Of a DNA stretch of 64,000 nucleotides, positions 26,233 to 33,175 are shown piece after piece. The notes beneath the pieces are model-generated. The model was not told the origin of the DNA, did not search any database, and worked only from the letters and a program-made list of their open reading frames with translations. Source of the stretch: Ketobacter sp. (GTDB lineage Bacteria; Pseudomonadota; Gammaproteobacteria; Pseudomonadales; Ketobacteraceae); contig NZ_RCHN01000015.1 in NCBI RefSeq assembly GCF_003671495.1, positions 124,001 through 188,000 of the forward strand, given 5' to 3'. The stretch's first letter is position 1. Each line of letters begins with the position of its first letter. Both the position numbers and the translations under genes were made by a program.

Positions 26233-27767
26233 AGTCCAGTAAAATCAACATTACCGCGCTGGTCCTGATCCTGATCGCCCTGAGCGCGGTCTACTACAAA
26301 CATGAGAAGCTGGGCCTACCCCTGAAGCCGGCGGAACAATCCGACGTCTGGACGGTGGAAGCCAAAATCCAGTTCAAGGCCAACGGCGGTCCGGCCAAGG
26401 CCCAGTTCTACATTCCCCGGGACCCACCGGGCTTTATCAAACTCAACGAGGATTTCATCTCCAGCAATTACGGCCTGGCCACCGAGCAGAATGCCCTCAA
26501 CCGGGAAGCCCTGTGGGCAGTGCGACGAGCCAAGGGCAAGCAGGTTCTTTATTACCGCATGGAACTGACCCGGAATGGCAGTGAATTCAAACCGCGCACC
26601 CAACCGCGCCCGGCCTACCCACCGGTTCCGGATTACGATGAACCACTGGGCGCGGCCATCCGAGCCCTGCTGTCGGACGTGCGCTCCCATTCGGCGGACA
26701 TTGCCACCTTCACCCGGGAATTGTTGTCCCGCCTCAACACCCCCAAACCCGACCAGAATATTTCGCTGATCAATAAAGCCGGCCACGGCTCGGTGGAGTG
26801 GGTGCGGCAGCTTATCGACATCCTCGCAGGCGCGCGGATTCCGGCCCGTATTGTCTACGTGCTGCCGTTGCAGGACCTGGTCAAACACGGCACCCTGGTG
26901 CCCTGGATCGAGGTGCACAACGACTTTGAATGGGTAGCCTTTGACCCGGTCAGCGGGCGCCAGGGCTTCCGTGAAGATGTCCTGGTGTGGCGCACCGGGG
27001 ATGACCCCCTGATCACCGTATCCGGCGGCGAACCCGGTGAAGTGGACTTTTCCATTTCCCGCCATGCCCTGTCCCAGGTATCCATCGCCGAACAGTGGGC
27101 GCGTCAAACGGATTCCCGGCTGATGGATTTTTCCCTCTTTGCCCTGCCGGTTCAAACCCAGAACGTGTACCGCATCATTCTGATGGTACCCTTGGGCGCC
27201 CTGGTCATCGTGGTGTTGCGCAACCTGATCGGCCTGTCCACGTTCGGTACCTTTATGCCGGTGCTGATTGCCCTCGCCTTCCGCGAAACCTCCCTGCTCT
27301 GGGGTGTCATCATGTTCACCATGCTGGTGGTGGTGGGCCTCGCCCTGCGCCTGTATCTGGAAAAGCTTAAACTGCTGTTGGTGCCCCGCTTGGCGGCAGT
27401 GCTCACCATCGTGATCATGATGATTGCCCTGTTCAGCATCGTCAGCGTGCAACTGGACCTGGAGCGGGGCCTGTCGGTCGCCCTGTTCCCGGTGGTGATA
27501 CTGGCCATGACCATCGAGCGCATGTCCATCGTGCTGGAGGAGAACGGTTCCCAGGAAGCATTCAAACTGGGCACAGGCAGCCTGATCGCCGCCATCATCG
27601 GTTATCTGGTGATGACCCATGAATGGTTGGGGCACATCATTTTCGTGTTCCCGGAAACCCTGCTGATCGTGCTGGCCCTGACCTTGATCCTGGGCCGTTA
27701 CACCGGTTATCGACTGTTGGAGCTGTGGCGCTTCCGGGGCCTGATCAAAGAGGCGGACAAACCATGA
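26229..27767 (+). CDS. Inactive transglutaminase-like protein fused to seven transmembrane helices
   Basis: This 512-residue inner membrane protein has one N-terminal helix (about 8-24). A large extracytoplasmic transglutaminase-like domain follows (about 40-290), with SVEWVRQLIDILAGARIPARIVYVL, where a catalytic cysteine would be expected but is absent, and HGTLVPWIEVHNDFEWVAFDPVSG. Then come about seven helices (310-500). This is the layout of the transglut_i_TM and 7TM_transglut families. Such proteins are found beside ATP-grasp ligases and retropepsin-like proteases. It starts by a 4-base ATGA overlap with the protease gene and ends in an ATGA overlap with the ligase gene, so all three should be made together. 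Confidence 0.88.
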   Translation: MKSSKINITALVLILIALSAVYYKHEKLGLPLKPAEQSDVWTVEAKIQFKANGGPAKAQFYIPRDPPGFIKLNEDFISSNYGLATEQNALNREALWAVRRAKGKQVLYYRMELTRNGSEFKPRTQPRPAYPPVPDYDEPLGAAIRALLSDVRSHSADIATFTRELLSRLNTPKPDQNISLINKAGHGSVEWVRQLIDILAGARIPARIVYVLPLQDLVKHGTLVPWIEVHNDFEWVAFDPVSGRQGFREDVLVWRTGDDPLITVSGGEPGEVDFSISRHALSQVSIAEQWARQTDSRLMDFSLFALPVQTQNVYRIILMVPLGALVIVVLRNLIGLSTFGTFMPVLIALAFRETSLLWGVIMFTMLVVVGLALRLYLEKLKLLLVPRLAAVLTIVIMMIALFSIVSVQLDLERGLSVALFPVVILAMTIERMSIVLEENGSQEAFKLGTGSLIAAIIGYLVMTHEWLGHIIFVFPETLLIVLALTLILGRYTGYRLLELWRFRGLIKEADKP

Positions 27768-28726
27768 AGATGCCCTGGACCCGGTTGCGGGAACTGGGCA
27801 TCGTCGGCATGAACCAGCGCAACGCTGAGTTCATCATGCCGTACAATCAACGCCGGTATTACCCGCTGGTGGACAACAAGATCATCACCAAACAGCGCGC
27901 CATCGAGAAGAACATCCCGGTGCCGCAACTGTATGGCCACATTGAGCTGGAGCATCAGGCCGCCCACCTGCCAGCGCTGCTTTCCCAGTACACGGAGTTC
28001 GTCATCAAACCTGCCAACGGCAGCGGCGGCAACGGCATCATGGTGATCGCCGGCAAAACCGCCAGTGGCCATTTCCGCAAATCCAATGACAGCGTCGTCC
28101 ACATCGACGAGATCAAACACCATGTCTCCAACATTCTCAGCGGCATGTACAGCCTGGGTGGTGAGACGGATACGGCCATCATCGAGTACCGGGTCAAGTT
28201 CGACCCCTGCTTCGAGAACGTCTCCTTCAAAGGGGTTCCGGATATCCGCCTCATCGTATTCCGGGGCATTCCCCTGTTTGCCATGATCCGGCTGCCCACC
28301 CGACAATCCGACGGCCGCGCCAACCTGCACCAGGGCGCCGTGGGTGTGGGCATCGACCTGGGCACCGGGCTTACCCATCACGGGGTAATGCAGTCCCGTC
28401 CCATACTGGAACATCCGGATACAGGCTTTCCCCTGACCGGCATCCAGATTCCCCAGTGGGACCGGATTCTGGAAATGGCAGCCACCTGCTATGAGCTGGC
28501 CCCCCTCGGCTACCTGGGGGTGGATCTGGTGATGGACCGTGAGTTGGGGCCCATGATGCTGGAGCTGAACGCCCGCCCCGGGCTGGCCATTCAAATCGCC
28601 AATCAACAGGGGTTGGAGCCCATTCTGAAATACGCCCAGACCCTGGGTACCATCCCGGCCTCCGCCAAGCGCCGGGTCAAAGTGGGCAAACTGATCCGTC
28701 AAAAGTTCGCCAGGGAATCCACATGA
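27764..28726 (+). CDS. ATP-grasp (alpha-L-glutamate ligase-like) protein
   Basis: This 320-residue ATP-grasp enzyme probably forms an amide or peptide bond, with ATP and an acyl-phosphate intermediate. Visible elements are the N-terminal NQRNAEFIMPYNQRRYYPLVDNK, the ATP lysine and glycine-rich loop (FVIKPANGSGGNGIMVI), and the metal-binding MMLELNARPGLAIQIAN. It resembles the sugar-transfer-associated and RimK-like ATP-grasp families. The start is the ATG at 27764, which overlaps the transglutaminase stop; a longer frame upstream is a shadow. Its stop overlaps the TetR start in turn. The acceptor is unknown: the exported protease and the membrane partner suggest an envelope peptide or osmolyte product. 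Confidence 0.88.
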   Translation: MKMPWTRLRELGIVGMNQRNAEFIMPYNQRRYYPLVDNKIITKQRAIEKNIPVPQLYGHIELEHQAAHLPALLSQYTEFVIKPANGSGGNGIMVIAGKTASGHFRKSNDSVVHIDEIKHHVSNILSGMYSLGGETDTAIIEYRVKFDPCFENVSFKGVPDIRLIVFRGIPLFAMIRLPTRQSDGRANLHQGAVGVGIDLGTGLTHHGVMQSRPILEHPDTGFPLTGIQIPQWDRILEMAATCYELAPLGYLGVDLVMDRELGPMMLELNARPGLAIQIANQQGLEPILKYAQTLGTIPASAKRRVKVGKLIRQKFAREST

Positions 28727-29304
28727 TCGACCAGAAGCCCGAACGCCGCCAACGCATCCTGCTGGCGGCCCGGGAAGTGTTTGCCAAAGAGGGCTTTCGC
28801 ACCGCTGAAGTCAAAACCATCGCCACCCGGGCCGGGGTGGGCAAAGCCACGATTTACAAACATTTCGACAGCAAGGAAGACTTGCTGCTGTCGGTGGTGA
28901 AAGCCGACCTGCAGGCCATCCGCGACATCGCCCTCACCCACCTGGTGGGTGCAGGACATCCCCTGGAGCGCCTGAAGAGCACCAGCCTGGCCATTGCCGA
29001 CTACCTGGACCGGAACCGTAATTTCTCCATGGTACTGATCCGCGAGGCCGGTGAATTCATGCCCGAAATCCAGCGCCTGCACGAGGAAGTGGTCAGCGCC
29101 AACCAGGCCTTTGCCGACGCCTTTTTTGACGCCCTGAAAAGTGAAGGTGTGCTGCCGGACATCCCCAACCAGATCCTGCTGAACCTGCTGATGAACCTCA
29201 CCATCGGCACCGTCTACTCCTGGACCCTCAACAAAGAACAGGATTTACGCTCCCAGGTGCAACAGTTGTTTGATCTTTGGAGAAAAGGCACAACCAAAAT
29301 GTAA
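28723..29304 (+). CDS. TetR-family regulator of the ATP-grasp operon
   Basis: This 193-residue regulator has an N-terminal TetR helix-turn-helix (RRQRILLAAREVFAKEGF, then TIATRAGVGKATIYKHFDSKEDLL, about 8-55) and a helical ligand-binding domain. Its start overlaps the ATP-grasp stop (ATGA), making it the fourth translationally coupled gene of the operon. That placement suggests autoregulation of the whole operon, although a TetR gene at the 3' end is unusual. The ligand pocket cannot be predicted. No clear palindromic operator was found upstream of the operon. Confidence 0.88.
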   Translation: MIDQKPERRQRILLAAREVFAKEGFRTAEVKTIATRAGVGKATIYKHFDSKEDLLLSVVKADLQAIRDIALTHLVGAGHPLERLKSTSLAIADYLDRNRNFSMVLIREAGEFMPEIQRLHEEVVSANQAFADAFFDALKSEGVLPDIPNQILLNLLMNLTIGTVYSWTLNKEQDLRSQVQQLFDLWRKGTTKM

Positions 29305-29364
29305 ACTACGTCGGATATAACGGATTTGTCGCATCTTGTTACGTATAGTTAATTGCCTATCCCT

Positions 29365-29445
29365 GCCCGTTGAGCGATATTAACTGAAGCATTTCGCACT
29401 CAAGCAGTATGCAACGGCTTCACACACAAGCTTTGATCAACGGGC
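29365..29445. repeat. Inverted repeat GCCCGTTGA/TCAACGGGC upstream of the 59-residue protein gene
   Basis: Two perfect 9-base arms (29365-29373 and 29437-29445) are 63 bases apart in the gap after the TetR gene. They could close a structured 5' leader of the small gene at 29499, or be half sites for a DNA-binding protein. The stretch between the arms has no open frame. Confidence 0.4.
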
Positions 29446-29498
29446 GAGCACCAAGAGCAACAACCGGCAAGTAACAGAAAGCAAAGCGAGAACAAGCG

Positions 29499-29678
29499 AT
29501 GAGCGAAGTAAAATCCGACACCAACAGCAAACGATCAACGTCACAGGAAAGCACCAACCCGGCGCAGAAGCGTCGCAGCTACGGCTACGGCCTGGGACAT
29601 TTTTTCAAATCCAAACAGCGTTACAGCCCGGTGGCAGAAAAAGACGTCACCCACGCCTTTGAGCGCGGCTACAACTGA
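29499..29678 (+). CDS. Small basic hydrophilic protein (59 residues)
   Basis: An ATG frame of 60 codons begins MSEVKSDTNSKRSTSQEST and ends VAEKDVTHAFERGYN. It is rich in Ser, Lys, Arg and Tyr, with AQKRRSYGYGLGHFFKSKQR in the middle, and has no signal peptide or membrane segment. I do not recognise a family. The codon use looks like a real gene, and a GCGAG-containing purine stretch lies about 8 bases upstream. It follows the four-gene ATP-grasp operon after 194 bases, on the same strand, and ends 4 bases before the convergent diguanylate cyclase stop. A link to the operon (for example as a modified peptide) is speculation; it could equally be an independent regulator. Confidence 0.6.
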   Translation: MSEVKSDTNSKRSTSQESTNPAQKRRSYGYGLGHFFKSKQRYSPVAEKDVTHAFERGYN

Positions 29679-29681
29679 TTG

Positions 29682-31565
29682 TCAATTCAGGTTGGCGGCC
29701 GGCAGGGGTGTCTGGGTCCGATTGCGACCGGCTGACTTTGCCAGATACAGAGATTCGTCCGCTACCGCAATCAGCGTTTGTTGTTCCTGGTTCGGCAGCG
29801 GAATCAGCGCTGCCGCACCGATACTGACGGTAACGTGCAACATTACACCGTCCACGTCGACCCCCTTCTGCTCCACCGCCCGCCGGATGCTTTCTGCCAC
29901 GTGCACCGCACCGTCAATGTCCGTGCCCGGCAGAATCACGGCGAACTCCTCACCACCATAACGGGACACGGAATCCGAGGGCCGCGTCAGGGTACGGGCG
30001 ATCACTTGCGCCACGGCCTTCAGGCATTCGTCCCCTGCCAGGTGACCATGCTTGTCGTTGAACGCCTTGAAGAAGTCGATGTCGATCAGCAGCAACCCCA
30101 GGGATTCCTGATTGCGCAAACTGCGGTGCCATTCCTGTTCCAGCTTCTCATCAAAATAACGGCGATTGCGAATCCCGGTGAGTCCGTCCTGCGTGCTCAG
30201 GGCCTGTAAGCGCTGATTGGCGTTGGCCAGTTCTTCCATGGCCGCCTGCAACGCCTGAGTCCGCTCCGCCACACTGGCCTCGAGCCGCTCATTCGCCTCT
30301 TTCTGCAGTTCCAGAGCCTTGGCCTGGGCCTTTTCGAAGGCTTTGCGATGGGTGTTCATACGGTCAGCCAGGGCAAACGCGAACAGCACGGCCTCTGCCA
30401 CGGCCCCCAGCTGCACCGCATACTCGCTGATCCCGCTGCGGGAAAACAGCCCGAATTTCGACAACGCGTAAAAGGTGATCGCTCCCAGGAATGCCGTCCA
30501 GGCGATCACAAAATAGCGCGCCGGCTTATACCCTGACAGCCACCGGGAAATCCCCACCACGATCCCCCCGGTGCAGATGGGAATCACCATAGCGGCATTG
30601 AGCCGGATCAGAACCGAATAACTGGTAAACGGTGCCGCTACCGCCAACACCAGACACAAAGAGCCCAGCCCGATGATCATTTGGTTGAGGCGGGGATAGG
30701 AGCGCTCCAACTGCAGAAAATGGCGGGAAAACATGAGTGAGAAAAACAACGTCAGTGGAATCACAATGACCAGCGCGTTCTCCCGCAACCAACTGGTTTC
30801 CGCCCACACGTACTGGGCAGTAAAACCATGCATGGTGGACAAAAACAGCATCAGGCCAATGGAAAACGCCGCGTAATACACCATGCTCTCATCACGGAAC
30901 AGGGTATAGATGAAGAAATTGTAGAGCCCCATGACCACCAAAATCCCGAACAGGGCTCCGAAGAACAGCAACTTGACCTGATCCCGCTCCTGAAACGATT
31001 CCGGCGACCACATTTCCAGGGGGAACTCCAGCGATCCCGAAGTGGTCACGCGAAAATACAGATACTGGGTCACCCCCGCCTGGATGGTGAAGGGCAATAC
31101 CAGGTTATGGTGAAAGAATGGGCGGTTGGTGGACGGGTTCCGATCACCGGTCTGGGCAACATTGACGATATAGCCATCGTCATCCACCTGATAGAACAGC
31201 ACTTCATCGAGTACCGGGTTCTCAATTTCCAACAGTCGCTGCAACGGCACCTGGGCACTGTTGCTCACTACCAGGCGGAACCAGAACGTATTGGTATCAA
31301 AACCAAAGCCAGGGGAATCGGCTCGATTGCCTATCCACGGGATGTCCCCCGCCTGCTGATCAGCGAGTAGATCCTCGATGGTGTACACCCGTTGGGTTTG
31401 CTCCACATAGTCCAGCGAGCTGGAAACCGTGATGCGGTCACTGAGTTCGGCCACATCGATAATACGAGCACCGTGTTGCGTCGCCGCAGCCCGAATCGGC
31501 ACCGACAACAGTAGCAACACCCCACACAATGCAAGCCACCGGTAGCAGCTCACGTGATTAATCAA
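29682..31565 (-). CDS. 7TMR-DISM diguanylate cyclase
   Basis: This 627-residue inner membrane enzyme makes c-di-GMP in response to an external signal. A signal sequence (to about residue 27) precedes a 7TMR-DISMED2 sensing domain (about 35-175: IPWIGNRADSPGFGFDTNTFWFRLVV, LEIENPVLDEVLFYQVDD), a seven-helix DISM region (about 185-385) and a coiled coil (385-445). The GGDEF domain follows, with GGEEF at 537-541 and an intact RPSD inhibitory site just upstream. The start shown is the ORF's most upstream codon; a nearby later start is possible. It is a paralogue of the truncated gene at the left edge. It is convergent with the small protein gene. Confidence 0.9.
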   Translation of the reverse strand: MINHVSCYRWLALCGVLLLLSVPIRAAATQHGARIIDVAELSDRITVSSSLDYVEQTQRVYTIEDLLADQQAGDIPWIGNRADSPGFGFDTNTFWFRLVVSNSAQVPLQRLLEIENPVLDEVLFYQVDDDGYIVNVAQTGDRNPSTNRPFFHHNLVLPFTIQAGVTQYLYFRVTTSGSLEFPLEMWSPESFQERDQVKLLFFGALFGILVVMGLYNFFIYTLFRDESMVYYAAFSIGLMLFLSTMHGFTAQYVWAETSWLRENALVIVIPLTLFFSLMFSRHFLQLERSYPRLNQMIIGLGSLCLVLAVAAPFTSYSVLIRLNAAMVIPICTGGIVVGISRWLSGYKPARYFVIAWTAFLGAITFYALSKFGLFSRSGISEYAVQLGAVAEAVLFAFALADRMNTHRKAFEKAQAKALELQKEANERLEASVAERTQALQAAMEELANANQRLQALSTQDGLTGIRNRRYFDEKLEQEWHRSLRNQESLGLLLIDIDFFKAFNDKHGHLAGDECLKAVAQVIARTLTRPSDSVSRYGGEEFAVILPGTDIDGAVHVAESIRRAVEQKGVDVDGVMLHVTVSIGAAALIPLPNQEQQTLIAVADESLYLAKSAGRNRTQTPLPAANLN

Positions 31566-31746
31566 ACCGGATAACTCCCCAAAAGCGATAAGCGGATGGC
31601 CGTTACAGGGAAACCATGAAATGTATACACTCCAACCTCTCGTGACAAGCGCGAACCCATTTGACCCGGCCTCAACATCAGGCTATTTTTAAACCAGCCT
31701 CAGATCACCCGTGATGACGGTCATTAGTCAGTAAGGAGAGCGCACC

Positions 31747-32070
31747 ATGGACGACCAACGCAAAGAAACCCGAACCCACCTGATCTACTACCTGCGCGTG
31801 TTCGAACCCGGGACCAAATCCCTGTTTGGACATGTGGTTGATATTTCCCCCAACGGGCTGCTGATCACCAGCGACAAACCCATGCACGAAAACAGTCAGT
31901 ACGTGCTGGAAATCGAAGATGCCTCCAGTCTGGATGACACCTCCACCGTCGATGTCCAGGTAGAATGCCGTTGGTGCCAGGGTGACGGCTCCAATGAGCT
32001 GTACGACGCCGGGTTTCGCCTGATCAACCCCTCCAGCCGTGTCCATGATATGGTAGAAGCCTACCAATAA
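31747..32070 (+). CDS. PilZ-domain c-di-GMP-binding protein
   Basis: This 107-residue single-domain PilZ protein has the c-di-GMP-binding signature RKETR (5-9) followed by DISPNGLLI (D-x-S-x-x-G, about 33-41), and beta-barrel strands to the end (VECRWCQ, LYDAGFRLINPS). Both halves of the motif are intact, so binding is likely. AAGGAGAG lies 8 bases before the ATG. It is divergent from the DISM diguanylate cyclase gene 180 bases away, so producer and effector are side by side. A strong terminator follows. Confidence 0.9.
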   Translation: MDDQRKETRTHLIYYLRVFEPGTKSLFGHVVDISPNGLLITSDKPMHENSQYVLEIEDASSLDDTSTVDVQVECRWCQGDGSNELYDAGFRLINPSSRVHDMVEAYQ

Positions 32071-32105
32071 TCGACTACTTTTTGTACAAATTCTATTGAG
32101 CGAAC

Positions 32106-32149
32106 GCACACACCGTAAAACCCGCCCTGCGGGTTTCGTGTGTGCTTAT
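32106..32149 (+). terminator. Terminator after the PilZ gene
   Basis: GCACACAC pairs with GTGTGTGC, and inside it AAACCCGC pairs with GCGGGTTT, giving a long hairpin followed by a short TTATT tail. It begins 36 bases after the stop codon. Confidence 0.7.
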
Positions 32150-32476
32150 TAACAACCGGTCCCGCGCCCTGCAGGGAACACTGCCCGCACAGTCAAAAAC
32201 CCGGCGAAATTATTTTTAAAACAATTAACTTTTTATAAGTTATTGTTTTATATGGATTTAACAACTTTTTGAGCAATTATCACCCAAACTGTAGCCAACC
32301 GCGGTTTCATGCCCTCTCAGCAAACTTTTAAAGCGTTTATTCACAAAGTTATCCACAATAATTGTGGAAAACCAAAAAACTTGAACAATGGAAATCTTGT
32401 GCTATAAGCCAATCATGGATAGGCTCTGGACCCAAGACACCCAGCAACAACCCATAAGAACCATAAGTAGGTGACC
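32150..32476. promoter_or_regulatory. AT-rich intergenic region with a DnaA-box cluster
   Basis: This gap has no gene. It contains an AT-rich block (about 32205-32270) followed by two consensus DnaA boxes in tandem (TTATTCACA 32337-32345 and TTATCCACA 32349-32357) and an inverted near-match (TTTTCCACA on the minus strand, 32363-32371). It is also the 5' region of the unknown gene at 32477. No dnaA, dnaN or gidA gene is near, so it is not the expected chromosome origin. Confidence 0.55.
32345..32373 (+). repeat. DnaA-box-containing 29-bp element, copy A
   Basis: The element reads AAAGTTATCCACA, five variable bases, then TGTGGAAAACC. The same element, apart from the five central bases, occurs at 51976-52004 on the opposite strand. 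Both copies are intergenic. Confidence 0.75.
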
Positions 32477-33175
32477 ATGCGCTCCAGTTTGCCCCATGTG
32501 GGCTTTCCCCTTAGCCCAAAACTCCAGGCCCTCTCCAATACCTTCCTGGAGGCAGCCGCCGCCAACCACCCCAAGTCCGGTGAGCACTTTTACAACGTGA
32601 TCATCCAGCTGACCGAAGAGGTCATCGACTACCTGCTGATCCAGACCGTATCCATTGCCCAGGTCAATTCTGTGGGACAAAAGGTGTTCAGTGTCTGTGC
32701 CACTACCAGCAACAAAGCCTCCGCCATGCTGTCGGCAAAAATCTACAAGAAAGCCAAGCCGGCAGAAATGCAACAGGTGGCCGCCTTGTGGCAGGGCATG
32801 ATCAAGAACACTCAGGAGGATCAAGGGGGCGTCTGGTACCTGGCCCAACCCATCGATGCCGCCCTGGCCGGGGACCTGGATGCCATCCTCAACGAGAAAG
32901 GGGATCAGCCGCATTTCTCCCCCAATGATGTGGAATTGGTGATGGCCCGTTACGAAAAACTCTTTGATGTCATCATCGAGGGCTTCTTTCTACGCCCCTC
33001 GGATCCGGTGAATATGGGCACCATCACCCGCAAGCTACTGAAAGTGGGCGTGGAAGGGGTCAAACAGGCTGCCAGCGCAGTCATTCATAAAGTGGTGAAG
33101 CATCTGGAGCCCCAGCACCTGGGGAACTATGTGGATTTCACCGCGCAATTTTACATACGCTCCCCACTCAATTAG
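32477..33175 (+). CDS. Hypothetical protein of 232 residues
   Basis: I do not recognise this protein. It is soluble, without signal peptide or membrane helices, and mostly helical, beginning MRSSLPHVGFPLSPKL and including FYNVIIQLTEEVIDYLLIQ and LVMARYEKLFDVIIEGFF. The C-terminal part has GTITRKLLKVGVEGVKQAASAVIHKVVKHL, which looks amphipathic and might contact membranes. The start is the ATG at 32477 with AGG close upstream; a GTG two codons earlier is possible. It sits alone downstream of the DnaA-box region and abuts the convergent dinG stop. Confidence 0.65.
   Translation: MRSSLPHVGFPLSPKLQALSNTFLEAAAANHPKSGEHFYNVIIQLTEEVIDYLLIQTVSIAQVNSVGQKVFSVCATTSNKASAMLSAKIYKKAKPAEMQQVAALWQGMIKNTQEDQGGVWYLAQPIDAALAGDLDAILNEKGDQPHFSPNDVELVMARYEKLFDVIIEGFFLRPSDPVNMGTITRKLLKVGVEGVKQAASAVIHKVVKHLEPQHLGNYVDFTAQFYIRSPLN

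Noticed and set aside
26316..27635. A 439-codon minus-strand frame rich in His and Gln
   Set aside because: It is antisense to the transglutaminase/7TM gene; His/Gln richness is the mirror of hydrophobic helix codons.
32337..32373. DnaA-box cluster as the chromosome origin
   Set aside because: No dnaA, dnaN, recF, gyrB, gidA or rpmH gene is in the window, and the cluster is small. A regulatory or titration site is more likely.
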